From contig CAYLRJ010000067.1 in assembly GCA_964386185.1 (NCBI GenBank), positions 5,573 to 69,572 of the forward strand: DNA of 64,000 nucleotides, in the 5' to 3' direction. Source of the DNA: DRMV01 sp964386185 (lineage in GTDB: Bacteria; Chloroflexota; Anaerolineae; Anaerolineales; DRMV01). Made by a program: the position numbers and the translations under genes. The notes under the pieces were generated by a model, which worked only from the letters and a program-made list of their open reading frames with translations, did no database searches and was not told the DNA's origin. Shown here in pieces: positions 8,375 through 16,640 of the stretch; positions within the stretch are counted from its first letter, which is position 1; every line of letters begins with the position of its first letter.

Positions 8375-11300
8375 ATGCCGTTGGAGATTTTGCTTTTAGG
8401 TCCGCCCCAATTACTCGAAGATGGCGCGCCGTCTCTCGAAGCGCGTCAGACTTTGCGCCGCCGTGAACGGGCTGCCCTCTACCTATTGGCGGCGACCACC
8501 GCCCCTATTTCTCGCGACCGCCTGTTGAACATGCTGTGGGGGATTGACGCTGACCCCAGCAAGATCACCAGTGCACTTTCGACGACGTTGAGCCGTTTGC
8601 GCAGCGTGGTGCCCAAGGGCGCGCTTCAGCGCACCAACACCGGCTACGAGTTAGTGGACCACCCCGATTTGTTCATTGACTATCGCGCGTTTTGTGCGGT
8701 CTGTCAACATGAGCTGCCGCGGGCGCGGCGCATTCCCCCCCAAGAGCCGCTGGGCGGCGCCTTGGCCGCACGCTTGCAGCAAGCCCTGGCTTTGTGGCGA
8801 GGCGAGTTTTTAGAGGGCTTTGTGCCACCGAAGGGGGCTCCCGAATACGACGATTGGATTGTCACCACCTCCAATTATCTGGAAACCCACTACCTGGCTT
8901 TGCTCAGCCGATTGGCGCAACACGCCTTTGCCTCTCAAGATTACCCCTTGGCGTTTAGCCTGGCCTCTCGAGCGTTGGAGCGCTACCCCGGCCAGCCCGA
9001 GATGCTTTTGTTGGCCCTCCGCGCGCTGCGCTGGCAGGGGCTCACCGAGCGCGCAAGCGAATTTTTGCGGGTCATGCGGGCGCGCTATCTGGAAACCGCC
9101 GGGCAAGATTACGACAGCGAGACCCTCCACCTGGCTCACAACCTCCTCAAGCGGCGCCAGCGCGACCCCAAACAGCAGGAAACCACCCCCTGGAAAGAAC
9201 GCCAAGCCCTCAAAGTGCCCTTTGTGGGGCGAAAAGGCCTGTTAAACGACCTGGAACGCCAGGCCCAAAAAGGCGGGGTCGCACTGATTTTAGGCGACAC
9301 CGGCCAAGGCAAAACCCGCCTCTTGCAGGAATTCATCCAACGCGTGCGGGATGACCATCGGGTCGTGACCACCGTCTGTCACCACGGCGAGCGAGCCCTG
9401 CCCTTTGCCCCGCTCTTGGGCGCCCTTCGCCGCCAGGTCAACCCCGAAGAATGGTCTCAAGTGCCGGAGCCCTGGTGGCCTTACCTGTTGCACCTCTTCC
9501 CCGAAGCCCAACGCTATTTGCCCTATGTGCCCTTGGAGCATCCCCCCGCGCCGCTCCAAAGCCAGCTGATGGAAGTGCTTCGGCAGATTCTCCTGGTGAT
9601 GGCCCGCGAAGCCCCTCTGGTGCTCTGCGTGGATGATGCCCAATGGAGCGATGCCGCCACGGTCGAAGCCCTGCTCTACTTTTTAGAGCGTGGCCCCTTT
9701 GGGCAAGACGGCCATTTCATGCTCATCACCGCGCGGCGTGAGACCTTCCGTGAGAGCCCCTTGGGCGAGCGTCTGTGGCCCTTGGTGCAAGAGGGCAACA
9801 TTGCCACCATCACCCTGGAGGGCCTCACCAAAGAAGAGGTCGCTATTTTGGCCGAGAGCGTGTTGGCACGACGGCTGGACGACGAAGAAGCCGAAAACCT
9901 CTGGCGCTCGGCTGTGGCCGGAACGCCGCTTTACGTCTTGGAAATGTTGCGGCACCAAGTGGAAACCGGCAACGCGGACCGGCCCGTGCGCGAATGGCCA
10001 ATGGCGCACCGCCTGGTGCCTTTGTTGGAACAACGCCTGGACCAACTCCCCGACGACGAGCGCTTGGTGCTCTCTTACGCGGCCTTGCAAGAGAGCAGTT
10101 TCCCCTGGCAGGTGCTCAAAGAAGCCACCGGCCTGGACGAAGACCGCTTGGTCGCCGCCCTGGAAGGGCTGGAAGCGCGCGGCTGGATTCAGCGCAGCGA
10201 CCATCAATCAGGCCGCATCCTTTACACCTTTGTCCATGACAAACTGCGAGAAGTGGTTGACCGCCACATCAGTCCGTTGCGACGGCAGAGCATCCACGGC
10301 AAATTGGCGCAAGCCTGGGAAACCGTGCTCGACGACGCGGCCCAGAGCCGCGCCGCGGTGATTGCACGGCACTATCAAGAAGCCGGCGAAGCCCGCCGCG
10401 CCTTCCAATGGTGGATTGCCTCAGCCCACCACGCTTTGGAATTGGGCGTCGCCCGTCAAGCCCACGACGCGTTTTATCATGCCGAGCGTGTGCTCTTTCA
10501 GGAAGATTCCACCGCCGGCTTCGACATCCATGAGATTTGGGCGCTCTACGCGGAGTGGGCCTTGTTGGCGGCCGACACCATGGATTGCGACACGCTGAAA
10601 CACATCGAACAATCGCTGCTGCGTTTGGCCGAACTGCGGCGCAGCCCGGTGTTGCGGAGCAGCGCCCTGAACGCCCAGGCCCATCGGCTCCGTTTGCACG
10701 ACCACCTGGCCGAAGCCCTGGACTGCACCCAAAAAGCCTTGCGCTGGTTGAAATCAGTGCCCAAGAGCGCTTTGCCCCAGGTGGAAATTTGTACCCATCA
10801 CGCTACCCTGCTCTATTTGCAGGGGCGGGTGGGCGAATCTATCGAATGTTTGAACAAGGCCCTGGAAATTGCCAAAGACCTGGATTCTCCCCTCGCACCG
10901 CTGTTTTTGGGGAGTGTCTATTACCAGCGGGCAGTGGCTGACACCCTGAGTTTTCGCCCTGACCGGGGGCTGCAACAGGCCAACAAAGCCTTGCAGGCCT
11001 ACCACGCCAGCCGGCGGGTCTTTGGCGTGGCAGACGCCTTGGGCATTCGTTCCCTGGCCTTGTTTATGTTGGGGCGCTACCAAGAAGCGCTCACCGATTG
11101 CCAAGAGGCCCGTGAGCGCGCGGTGCTTTTTGACAAGCGCCGCATGTTGGGGTATCTGAACGCTTATTGCGCCTTCCCCCTGAGCGCGATGGGGCGCTGG
11201 GCCGAGGCCTGGGAAGCCGCCAACGAAGCCCTGACCTTGGGGAAGGAACAATTCCACAACGCGGCCCAAGGCTTGGCGTTGCGCATCATGGGCGGCATGT

Positions 11301-11923
11301 TTTTCATGCTCGAAGATTGGTGCACCGCGCTGGCTTACTATTACGAGAGTTTCCAATACAGCGAGGGGCTTTTCCTGCGCTCTGACTTGCTCTTCCGGCT
11401 GGGGATTACGTTTGCTCGGTTGGGCGACCTGCCCCAGGCCGAGAGTTTCCTCGCTTGCGCCATCAAACAACAAGAGCAAGCCATCCGCCATGTGTGCCCT
11501 TTGGCGCGGCTTTCGCAAGCCGAGGTGCTCATCAATCGCGGCAAAATCAAAGAGGCGTTTGCCATCTTGCACACGGTGTTGCCAGAGGCTCAGGAACACG
11601 GCCGCGAGGAAGTGGTTTGCGGGGTGTATTTCCAAGAGGCGCGGGCCTATTTGGCCCAAGGCCAAACAGTGCAGGCCCAGCGGGCAGCTCGGCGCTTGGT
11701 GCATGCCAGCCGGCGCATTGGCTATGTTTGGCTTGAACTCCAAGGGTTGGAGATGCTCCAGCAGATGCAGCAACTCACGTCAGAAGAACATCGGCGTTTG
11801 CAGCATCTTTATGGCTACATTGCTCGCCTGACGACTCACCCCCATTTGGGCGCCGCGGCGCGCAAGTTTTTGGCCAAGCGCGGATTACAGGAAGAAAACC
11901 TCCCCCAACCCCAGACGCTCTAA
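8375..11923 (+). CDS. BTAD/SARP-type transcriptional regulator with AAA ATPase and TPR repeats
   Basis: A 1182-residue multidomain regulator starting at MPLEILLLGPPQLLEDG. Residues 1-95 form an OmpR/SARP-like winged helix (LLNMLWGIDADPSKITSALS, then LSRLRSVVP), about 100-250 are the BTAD all-helical domain, about 300-600 are a STAND/AAA ATPase with Walker A LGDTGQGKTR (about 305) and Walker B LVLCVDDAQW (about 414), and about 700-1170 are TPR-like helical pairs. Such proteins bind DNA when the ATPase is switched by a ligand; the target is not evident. The ATG at 8375 was chosen because homology begins there. The stop (TAA 11921-11923) overlaps the stop of the convergent gene. Confidence 0.85.
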   Translation: MPLEILLLGPPQLLEDGAPSLEARQTLRRRERAALYLLAATTAPISRDRLLNMLWGIDADPSKITSALSTTLSRLRSVVPKGALQRTNTGYELVDHPDLFIDYRAFCAVCQHELPRARRIPPQEPLGGALAARLQQALALWRGEFLEGFVPPKGAPEYDDWIVTTSNYLETHYLALLSRLAQHAFASQDYPLAFSLASRALERYPGQPEMLLLALRALRWQGLTERASEFLRVMRARYLETAGQDYDSETLHLAHNLLKRRQRDPKQQETTPWKERQALKVPFVGRKGLLNDLERQAQKGGVALILGDTGQGKTRLLQEFIQRVRDDHRVVTTVCHHGERALPFAPLLGALRRQVNPEEWSQVPEPWWPYLLHLFPEAQRYLPYVPLEHPPAPLQSQLMEVLRQILLVMAREAPLVLCVDDAQWSDAATVEALLYFLERGPFGQDGHFMLITARRETFRESPLGERLWPLVQEGNIATITLEGLTKEEVAILAESVLARRLDDEEAENLWRSAVAGTPLYVLEMLRHQVETGNADRPVREWPMAHRLVPLLEQRLDQLPDDERLVLSYAALQESSFPWQVLKEATGLDEDRLVAALEGLEARGWIQRSDHQSGRILYTFVHDKLREVVDRHISPLRRQSIHGKLAQAWETVLDDAAQSRAAVIARHYQEAGEARRAFQWWIASAHHALELGVARQAHDAFYHAERVLFQEDSTAGFDIHEIWALYAEWALLAADTMDCDTLKHIEQSLLRLAELRRSPVLRSSALNAQAHRLRLHDHLAEALDCTQKALRWLKSVPKSALPQVEICTHHATLLYLQGRVGESIECLNKALEIAKDLDSPLAPLFLGSVYYQRAVADTLSFRPDRGLQQANKALQAYHASRRVFGVADALGIRSLALFMLGRYQEALTDCQEARERAVLFDKRRMLGYLNAYCAFPLSAMGRWAEAWEAANEALTLGKEQFHNAAQGLALRIMGGMFFMLEDWCTALAYYYESFQYSEGLFLRSDLLFRLGITFARLGDLPQAESFLACAIKQQEQAIRHVCPLARLSQAEVLINRGKIKEAFAILHTVLPEAQEHGREEVVCGVYFQEARAYLAQGQTVQAQRAARRLVHASRRIGYVWLELQGLEMLQQMQQLTSEEHRRLQHLYGYIARLTTHPHLGAAARKFLAKRGLQEENLPQPQTL

Positions 11924-12585
11924 GGCATGCTGTAGAGCATTCCCGAGAAGAAGTCGCAAAACACCGAAGACGAGGGTGGGCAGAGCTCATCCCATGAGTT
12001 GGGTGTTTGGTGGAGAAGCCGTTTGTAAGGGGCGAGGACTTCCTGCAGCCCCACGAAGGGCTCATGCAGGTCGGTTTCGCTCAGGGGGATGTTGACGGGT
12101 ACATCCAAATCAACCGGCACTTGGGTTTTCACGGGCACGGTAATGTCTAACACAATGGGGAGCACCGTGCCTTTGGGCAGGACGATGTCGGCGGGCGCGT
12201 CTTTGATGAGCAGGCCGCCGGTATGCAGGTCCACTTTGGTGTTGTGAATCACCACATCGTGAGAAAGGACCACCGAGGTTTTGGTCTTGACTGGCAGGTC
12301 AAACACCACGGGAATTTCATCATGCACTTCGACGTGGGTCGAGATGACGGCTTTGTCCATGAGCACGAAGTTCCTGTCCAAGCCGTCCACCAAGGGCACC
12401 AGAGCCTGTTTGAGGGCAAAGAGTTGTTTGGCCATGATGAGCAGCAAAGCAATCAGCACGATGTTGATGGTCATGGAAATCAAGCTGCTCACCGTCCAAA
12501 AAGCGGGCCCAAATTTTCCCTGCCAGAGGAAGCGGGGCATTTCATCAGGGGGCGTTTTTTTTGCGTTTGAGAAAGAAGGTTTCAT
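11920..12585 (-). CDS. Single-pass membrane protein with beta-rich exterior, unknown function
   Basis: 221 residues from the ATG at 12585, which has GGGAGGAAA just upstream. One TM helix (about 33-52, ISMTINIVLIALLLIMAK) follows a short Lys/Pro-rich cytoplasmic tail. The extracytoplasmic part repeats Val/Asp/Pro beta-strand-like segments (VPVDLDVPVNIPL, IVLDITVPVKT), so I expect an extended beta structure. I recognise no named family. It lies 23 nt after the upstream membrane-protein gene, probably in one transcript. Its TAG stop shares bases with the TAA of the convergent regulator gene. Confidence 0.75.
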   Translation of the reverse strand: MKPSFSNAKKTPPDEMPRFLWQGKFGPAFWTVSSLISMTINIVLIALLLIMAKQLFALKQALVPLVDGLDRNFVLMDKAVISTHVEVHDEIPVVFDLPVKTKTSVVLSHDVVIHNTKVDLHTGGLLIKDAPADIVLPKGTVLPIVLDITVPVKTQVPVDLDVPVNIPLSETDLHEPFVGLQEVLAPYKRLLHQTPNSWDELCPPSSSVFCDFFSGMLYSMP

Positions 12586-12608
12586 AGCCTTTCCTCCCGA
12601 GGTCAAGA

Positions 12609-13055
12609 TTAGGAGGATGGCGCGCGTTTGCGCGGATAAAGCAGCAGTAGCCCCACGCCTATGATGAATTCTCCGATGAGCACGCCGTAACTTTGGATAG
12701 GCCCAAAATGGGCATTGCGAGGCCAGGTTTGCGAACCCAGCCCTAAGATATCGGCCATGGTAGAGGCTGCGACCACGACGTAGCCAGTTGCAATCAGGCG
12801 GCCGCCGATTTGGGCCGCGATGGAAAGGGGTTCCCCCCGCCACAACACCCGGAAGGCAAGATAACCCGCTGCGCTGAGCAAGCCCATGCCCACGGTCATG
12901 AAGAGGATTTGCAAGAAGCCCACCTCTGGGGTGGTGGCCAGCCCGAGCCATTCGGGGCGGGCGCCCACCGTGAAGATGACGAAGCCGCCCAAAGCCGCCG
13001 TAAGGCTGAGGGCCAAGAGGGGGTCAGAAGCGGTAGAGCGGGGCGCATGGGCCAT
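12609..13055 (-). CDS. Four-TM membrane protein, unknown function
   Basis: 148 residues beginning at the ATG at 13055 (GGAG 5 nt upstream). Four hydrophobic segments are visible, at about residues 10-31, 43-65, 75-97 and 120-140, with a short basic C-terminus (PRKRAPSS). No catalytic motif or named family is recognised. It sits 23 nt upstream of the single-pass protein at 11920-12585, with which it is probably co-transcribed. An upstream in-frame start at 13127 exists but lacks a ribosome-binding site. Confidence 0.75.
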   Translation of the reverse strand: MAHAPRSTASDPLLALSLTAALGGFVIFTVGARPEWLGLATTPEVGFLQILFMTVGMGLLSAAGYLAFRVLWRGEPLSIAAQIGGRLIATGYVVVAASTMADILGLGSQTWPRNAHFGPIQSYGVLIGEFIIGVGLLLLYPRKRAPSS

Positions 13056-13080
13056 GACGACTCCGGCAGGCAAGAGGGTT

Positions 13081-13086
13081 GTTATA
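13081..13086 (-). promoter_or_regulatory. Possible -10 box for the two membrane-protein genes
   Basis: The minus strand reads TATAAC here, 25 nt before the ATG at 13055, leaving room for the GGAG ribosome-binding site. The overlapping plus strand reads TATAAT at 13083-13088. No -35 is evident on either strand. Confidence 0.35.
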
Positions 13087-13149
13087 ATTGAAGCCGTAGG
13101 GTTGCGGGCCTTGGGGCGTCGCACCATGACGCCTTGAATCTGCTTGCCC

Positions 13150-13222
13150 GACCTTCATTGTAACCCAAAAATGATGCCCGCAGCCATCGGTTTGGCCTTT
13201 TGACCATCATTGTAACCCAAAA
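13150..13222 (+). repeat. Two 21-bp direct repeats (one mismatch) before the YtxH gene
   Basis: Copies at 13150-13170 and 13202-13222 share 20 of 21 bases; the last 16 (ending TTGTAACCCAAAA) are identical. The period is 52 bp, about five helical turns. The second copy ends inside the ribosome-binding site of the gene at 13233. Confidence 0.8.
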
Positions 13223-13232
13223 GGAGCCTAAC

Positions 13233-13448
13233 ATGGGAAAATTTTCAAAGTTCTTGGGTGGGACGCTGAGCGGTTTGGTCGTCGGCGCAGCGGTCATGTT
13301 GTTGTTCGCACCTGATTCGGGAAAAGGGCTGCGTTCCCAAGTGCAGCAGCGTTTGCAGGCCATTCAAGAGGAAGCCCGCCGGGCAGCCGAAGCCCAGCGG
13401 GCTGCCCTGGAAGCCGAATTGGCCCGGTTACGCGGTGAGGAATGGTAG
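13233..13448 (+). CDS. YtxH-domain small membrane protein
   Basis: 71 residues. GTLSGLVVGAAVMLLFAPDS is the glycine-rich hydrophobic segment ending in the APxSG motif typical of YtxH (general-stress/gas-vesicle-like) proteins. It is followed by an Ala/Arg/Glu-rich amphipathic helix likely to form a coiled coil. AAGGAG at 13221-13226 sets the start. The function of YtxH proteins is not established; many are stress-induced. The gene converges on the small gene at 13459. The direct repeat overlapping its ribosome-binding site may serve control. Confidence 0.85.
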   Translation: MGKFSKFLGGTLSGLVVGAAVMLLFAPDSGKGLRSQVQQRLQAIQEEARRAAEAQRAALEAELARLRGEEW

Positions 13449-13458
13449 CCCGCGTCGG

Positions 13459-13689
13459 CTAACCACCCCGGTCGGAAAGTTTGGCGATTTGGTCTTCCAA
13501 AAAGACCAGCACCAACGGAATTTGGGCTTTGGCGTCTTCTTCGGAGATGGCTTCGTCGCGCAAATTGTTCACCACTTGGGCCAAAATGCGCAAAAGCCCT
13601 TTGTAGTAGCCCAGCGTATCCAGCGCACCTTGCTTGCGTTGCTCCTTGAGCGCGTTGAGATCCATGAGCCGTTTGGATGCTTCAGACAT
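13459..13689 (-). CDS. Small helical protein of unknown function
   Basis: 76 residues, almost entirely predicted helix (SKRLMDLNALKEQRKQGALD, then YYKGLLRILAQVVNNLRDEA), with no Cys, signal peptide or TM segment. AAGGAGG lies 5 nt before the ATG at 13689, a strong ribosome-binding site that argues for a real gene. It lies 47 nt downstream of the metalloprotease gene on the same strand. I do not recognise the family. Confidence 0.7.
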   Translation of the reverse strand: MSEASKRLMDLNALKEQRKQGALDTLGYYKGLLRILAQVVNNLRDEAISEEDAKAQIPLVLVFLEDQIAKLSDRGG

Positions 13690-13736
13690 AGGAGCCTCCT
13701 TGTTTGCTACATTGTCGGAAAGTCGGAACGAAGGAT

Positions 13737-15758
13737 TTAGGGCTGGGTGGTGAGGGGAGCGTCCACCGACCAGGTGTATGTGGCTTGTTCGCGGGTCACG
13801 CGTGTGATACCGCTGACGATGACCACTGTGGGTTGGGCGCCCGTATGGAAGGGCACCTGGGCTTGGTTGTGTTCATCCAACACAACCGTTTGGATGGTGG
13901 GGGAATCTGAAGCGTCGTAGGTAATCAGCGTGACTCGGAAAGCCTGCGGAAGCCAGCGCCCCACCCGAACAAACCCGCGGGCTTCCCAGCCGGCAGCGCC
14001 GTTTTCAAAGTCGGTGCTGTAGCCAATTTCGGGAATACTGATGTCGTCTAACAAAAAGCCGGTGTGGTTCACTGCTGCATCGGTGATGTATTCGAAGCGG
14101 AGCCATACCTGTTGGCCAGCGTAAGGCGAGAGATCCACGCTTTCTTGAATCCATTGTGGTGTGTCACTGCCGCCGGAAGTGCCGGTGTAACCCCAGCCGT
14201 AGTTGTTGCCTGTGGGGTCGCGGTTGGTTCCTGAGGGGGTGTGCAAAATTTGCCAGTTTTGCCCATCGGTGGAGATTTCGACGTACACAAAGTCGTAGTC
14301 TTTTTCAATGTCGTACCAGGTCCAATATGTGAGGGTGGCGTTTTGGACCCCGCTCAGGTCAAAGGAGCGGGTGAGGGTGATATCCGACTCGTCGCCGTAG
14401 CCGGTCCAAAAGGCCCATTGGCCGCTGTGTGGATTGGTGGGGTAGAGTGCAACCGTGGGCGCGCCGCTGAAGTAAAAAGTGTGGTCGCCTGGGCATTGAA
14501 TTTGGATGTAATCCACGCCATATTGATGGACGGTGGCGTTTCGGGGTACTGAGGGGCAATGCCCGACTTTGTCGGTCACCGTCATCGCAGGGGGGTCGTA
14601 GTGGGTTTGATAGCCATAGCGCCCGTCGTCCAGCGAAGGGTCTTGGAGCCAATTGGCGATGCTCCAATCGGTGAAGAGGTCATCGGCGTTGATGTTGGTG
14701 CCGAGTTCCTGAAGGGTGAGGTCAACACTTTCGAGGCCGTTTTCGGGGCGGCCGATGAGGGTGCGGGTGGCCTCTTCGCCAAACCGCCCGAGGAAGTAGG
14801 TCATGAAGAGGAATGAGGCGCCGTAGTTGGTGGCGTTGTCGCCTTCGGCGGGGTCGCCCCAGGCGTTGAGCTGGGTGTCGGGTTGGTTGGCGTAAGCGTA
14901 GTCTACCCCGCCGGAATCGTAACCGTTGATAAACGAGGCCAATTCAGAAGCGCCTTCGTTGAGCCAGGAGGTTTCGTTGCGGTCGTGATACCAGTGAATC
15001 ATGTGCTGGAATTCGTGGGCCAACACGCCGTAGATGAAGGTTTCGCCCAGGTCCACGGTATCGGCATTGAGCACAAACATTTCGTGCGCGTTGGAGAATT
15101 TGTGGGCAAAGGGCGGCACTTCGTCGGCCGAAGAGAAGTAGCCCGCAACCCACGAGCCAAGGTCGCGGCTGTAAAGGATGTAGAGATGAGGGTCGCCGTC
15201 AATGCCTGGCGTCCATTCTGAGCCGAAAAAGGCCCGGTCGGTAGGATAGATTTTGTCTTCAAACGTGTCAACCAGGCGTTTCAGGTCATTTTTGTCATAG
15301 CGGACGCCCTGCTCGATCCAGAAATAGACGTGCGGGCGTATGTAGGCCAATTGGGCTGTGATGCGGAAGGTTTCATTGGTGTCGTTGTTGGTCACCCAAA
15401 ATTGCTCCGTGTCGCCCACGCGATGCGGTGGCGGCAGCGCAGGCGTTGCCCAGACATCGGTTTTGTGTTCCAGGCGGTGGGCTAAATCTACGGGGTCGTT
15501 GATGGGCGCTTGGCGTGCTGCCAGAGCGGCCACCGTTTCGTGGATGACATCTTGATGTTGTTGGACCTCGGTGGGGCTGAGGGTGGGGTAAGCCGTGGGC
15601 GTGGGCGTTTCACTGAAAACGCCGCCGACGAAGGTCTCGGTTGAGGTTGTGATGTTGTCGGAGACGAGCCACACCACAGCCCCCGTGATTGCGCAGATGG
15701 CAATCAGCAGCACCAGAAAGCAGCCGCCCAAAAGACAGCCGAGGGTTTTGTTGTCCAT
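13737..15758 (-). CDS. Secreted/membrane-anchored M6-like metalloprotease
   Basis: 673 residues. One N-terminal TM (about 7-33) anchors the protein outside the cell. After a T/P-rich linker comes a zincin domain with LAHEFQHMIHW (HExxH at about 246) and WLNEGASELA, the downstream Glu motif of gluzincin/M6-related peptidases. Residues about 430-610 resemble the immune-inhibitor-A/MAM-like beta domain (YWTWYDIEKDYDFVYVEIS, then LDDISIPEIG). The most C-terminal part is another beta domain. I moved the start from 15764 to the ATG at 15758 because AGGAG at 15766-15770 is 7 nt from 15758 but only 1 nt from 15764. Likely role: degradation of external protein. Confidence 0.85.
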   Translation of the reverse strand: MDNKTLGCLLGGCFLVLLIAICAITGAVVWLVSDNITTSTETFVGGVFSETPTPTAYPTLSPTEVQQHQDVIHETVAALAARQAPINDPVDLAHRLEHKTDVWATPALPPPHRVGDTEQFWVTNNDTNETFRITAQLAYIRPHVYFWIEQGVRYDKNDLKRLVDTFEDKIYPTDRAFFGSEWTPGIDGDPHLYILYSRDLGSWVAGYFSSADEVPPFAHKFSNAHEMFVLNADTVDLGETFIYGVLAHEFQHMIHWYHDRNETSWLNEGASELASFINGYDSGGVDYAYANQPDTQLNAWGDPAEGDNATNYGASFLFMTYFLGRFGEEATRTLIGRPENGLESVDLTLQELGTNINADDLFTDWSIANWLQDPSLDDGRYGYQTHYDPPAMTVTDKVGHCPSVPRNATVHQYGVDYIQIQCPGDHTFYFSGAPTVALYPTNPHSGQWAFWTGYGDESDITLTRSFDLSGVQNATLTYWTWYDIEKDYDFVYVEISTDGQNWQILHTPSGTNRDPTGNNYGWGYTGTSGGSDTPQWIQESVDLSPYAGQQVWLRFEYITDAAVNHTGFLLDDISIPEIGYSTDFENGAAGWEARGFVRVGRWLPQAFRVTLITYDASDSPTIQTVVLDEHNQAQVPFHTGAQPTVVIVSGITRVTREQATYTWSVDAPLTTQP

Positions 15759-15832
15759 TGACATGCTCCTTGAAGGGACTTGCCGCGCCGCCCGTTGCGC
15801 GGTCGCGCTGCCCCAGGGGCGCTAAAGGGCGG

Positions 15833-16609
15833 TTAGTGGCGCAGACGCCATCGCCAGCGCAAGCGCAGGGCCGGCGCCAGCGCCCGCCGCAGATAATATT
15901 TGCCCACAATGGGGGCTAACCAGTGTCCGCCTTCACGAAAGTGTACCCGTAGCATCTCGGGCCAACAGCGGTCATCGTCTTTGATGGTTTTGGCGTCGCC
16001 GTGCAGGCGGAAATTGGCCCACACCCGAGGCACATAGCGAATTTCGCTGATTTTGGCCAGGCGCACCCACAGGTCATAATCCATCGCAAAGTAGAAACTG
16101 GGGTCTAAAGGCCCAACTTGTTTCCAAAGATTGGCGCGAAAGAACGCGGCTTGCTGCGGAATGTGGACGTACCCGCGGCGTAGTTTGCGGTAGTCGGTCT
16201 GTGCCGCGGGGAAGCGCCCAATGACCCGCCCTTGGGCGTCAATGTAGTTCGCGTCGCCATAAACCAGCCCCACTTCGGGGTGCGCGACCAGGAACGCCAC
16301 AGCCTCACGCACCGCGTGGGGCTCGTAAGTGTCATCGGAGTTGAGCCAGGCCAAAATTTCGCCGTGGGCGTGGGCAAAACCTTTGTTGATGGCGTCGGTT
16401 TGCCCCTCATCGGGTTCTGAAACCCACCACGCCAGGCGGTCTGCGTAACGACGGATGATATCCACACTGCCATCGGTCGAGCCGCCATCAACAATGATGT
16501 ATTCAATGTGTGGATAATCTTGAGCCAGCACCGATTGGATGGTGGCCTCAAGGAATTGGGCTTGATTGTAAGAGGGCGTAACGATGGTCACCAAAGGTTG
16601 TTCGGTCAT
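15833..16609 (-). CDS. Family 2 glycosyltransferase
   Basis: 258 residues of GT-A fold: TIVTPSYNQAQFLEATIQS at the N-terminus, the nucleotide-binding DGGSTDGS, and LNSDDTYEP with the metal-binding Asp-Asp. It transfers a sugar from a nucleotide-sugar, probably into a surface glycan. Acceptor and donor are unknown and there is no glycan gene cluster around it. It follows the antiporter gene by 31 nt but has its own predicted leaderless promoter. Confidence 0.9.
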   Translation of the reverse strand: MTEQPLVTIVTPSYNQAQFLEATIQSVLAQDYPHIEYIIVDGGSTDGSVDIIRRYADRLAWWVSEPDEGQTDAINKGFAHAHGEILAWLNSDDTYEPHAVREAVAFLVAHPEVGLVYGDANYIDAQGRVIGRFPAAQTDYRKLRRGYVHIPQQAAFFRANLWKQVGPLDPSFYFAMDYDLWVRLAKISEIRYVPRVWANFRLHGDAKTIKDDDRCWPEMLRVHFREGGHWLAPIVGKYYLRRALAPALRLRWRWRLRH

Positions 16610-16615
16610 AGGCCA

Positions 16616-16621
16616 ATGATA
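16616..16621 (-). promoter_or_regulatory. Extended -10 box 6 nt before the glycosyltransferase ATG (leaderless)
   Basis: The minus strand reads TGCTATCAT (TGnTATCAT). Six nt (16610-16615) separate it from the ATG at 16609. No Shine-Dalgarno is present. Confidence 0.6.
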
Positions 16622-16640
16622 GCACGAAAACAGGGGAATG

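Noticed and set aside
10754..11773. Minus-strand open frame opposite the TPR part of the regulator
   Set aside because: No homology, start signal or independent codon pattern; it mirrors the TPR-coding strand.
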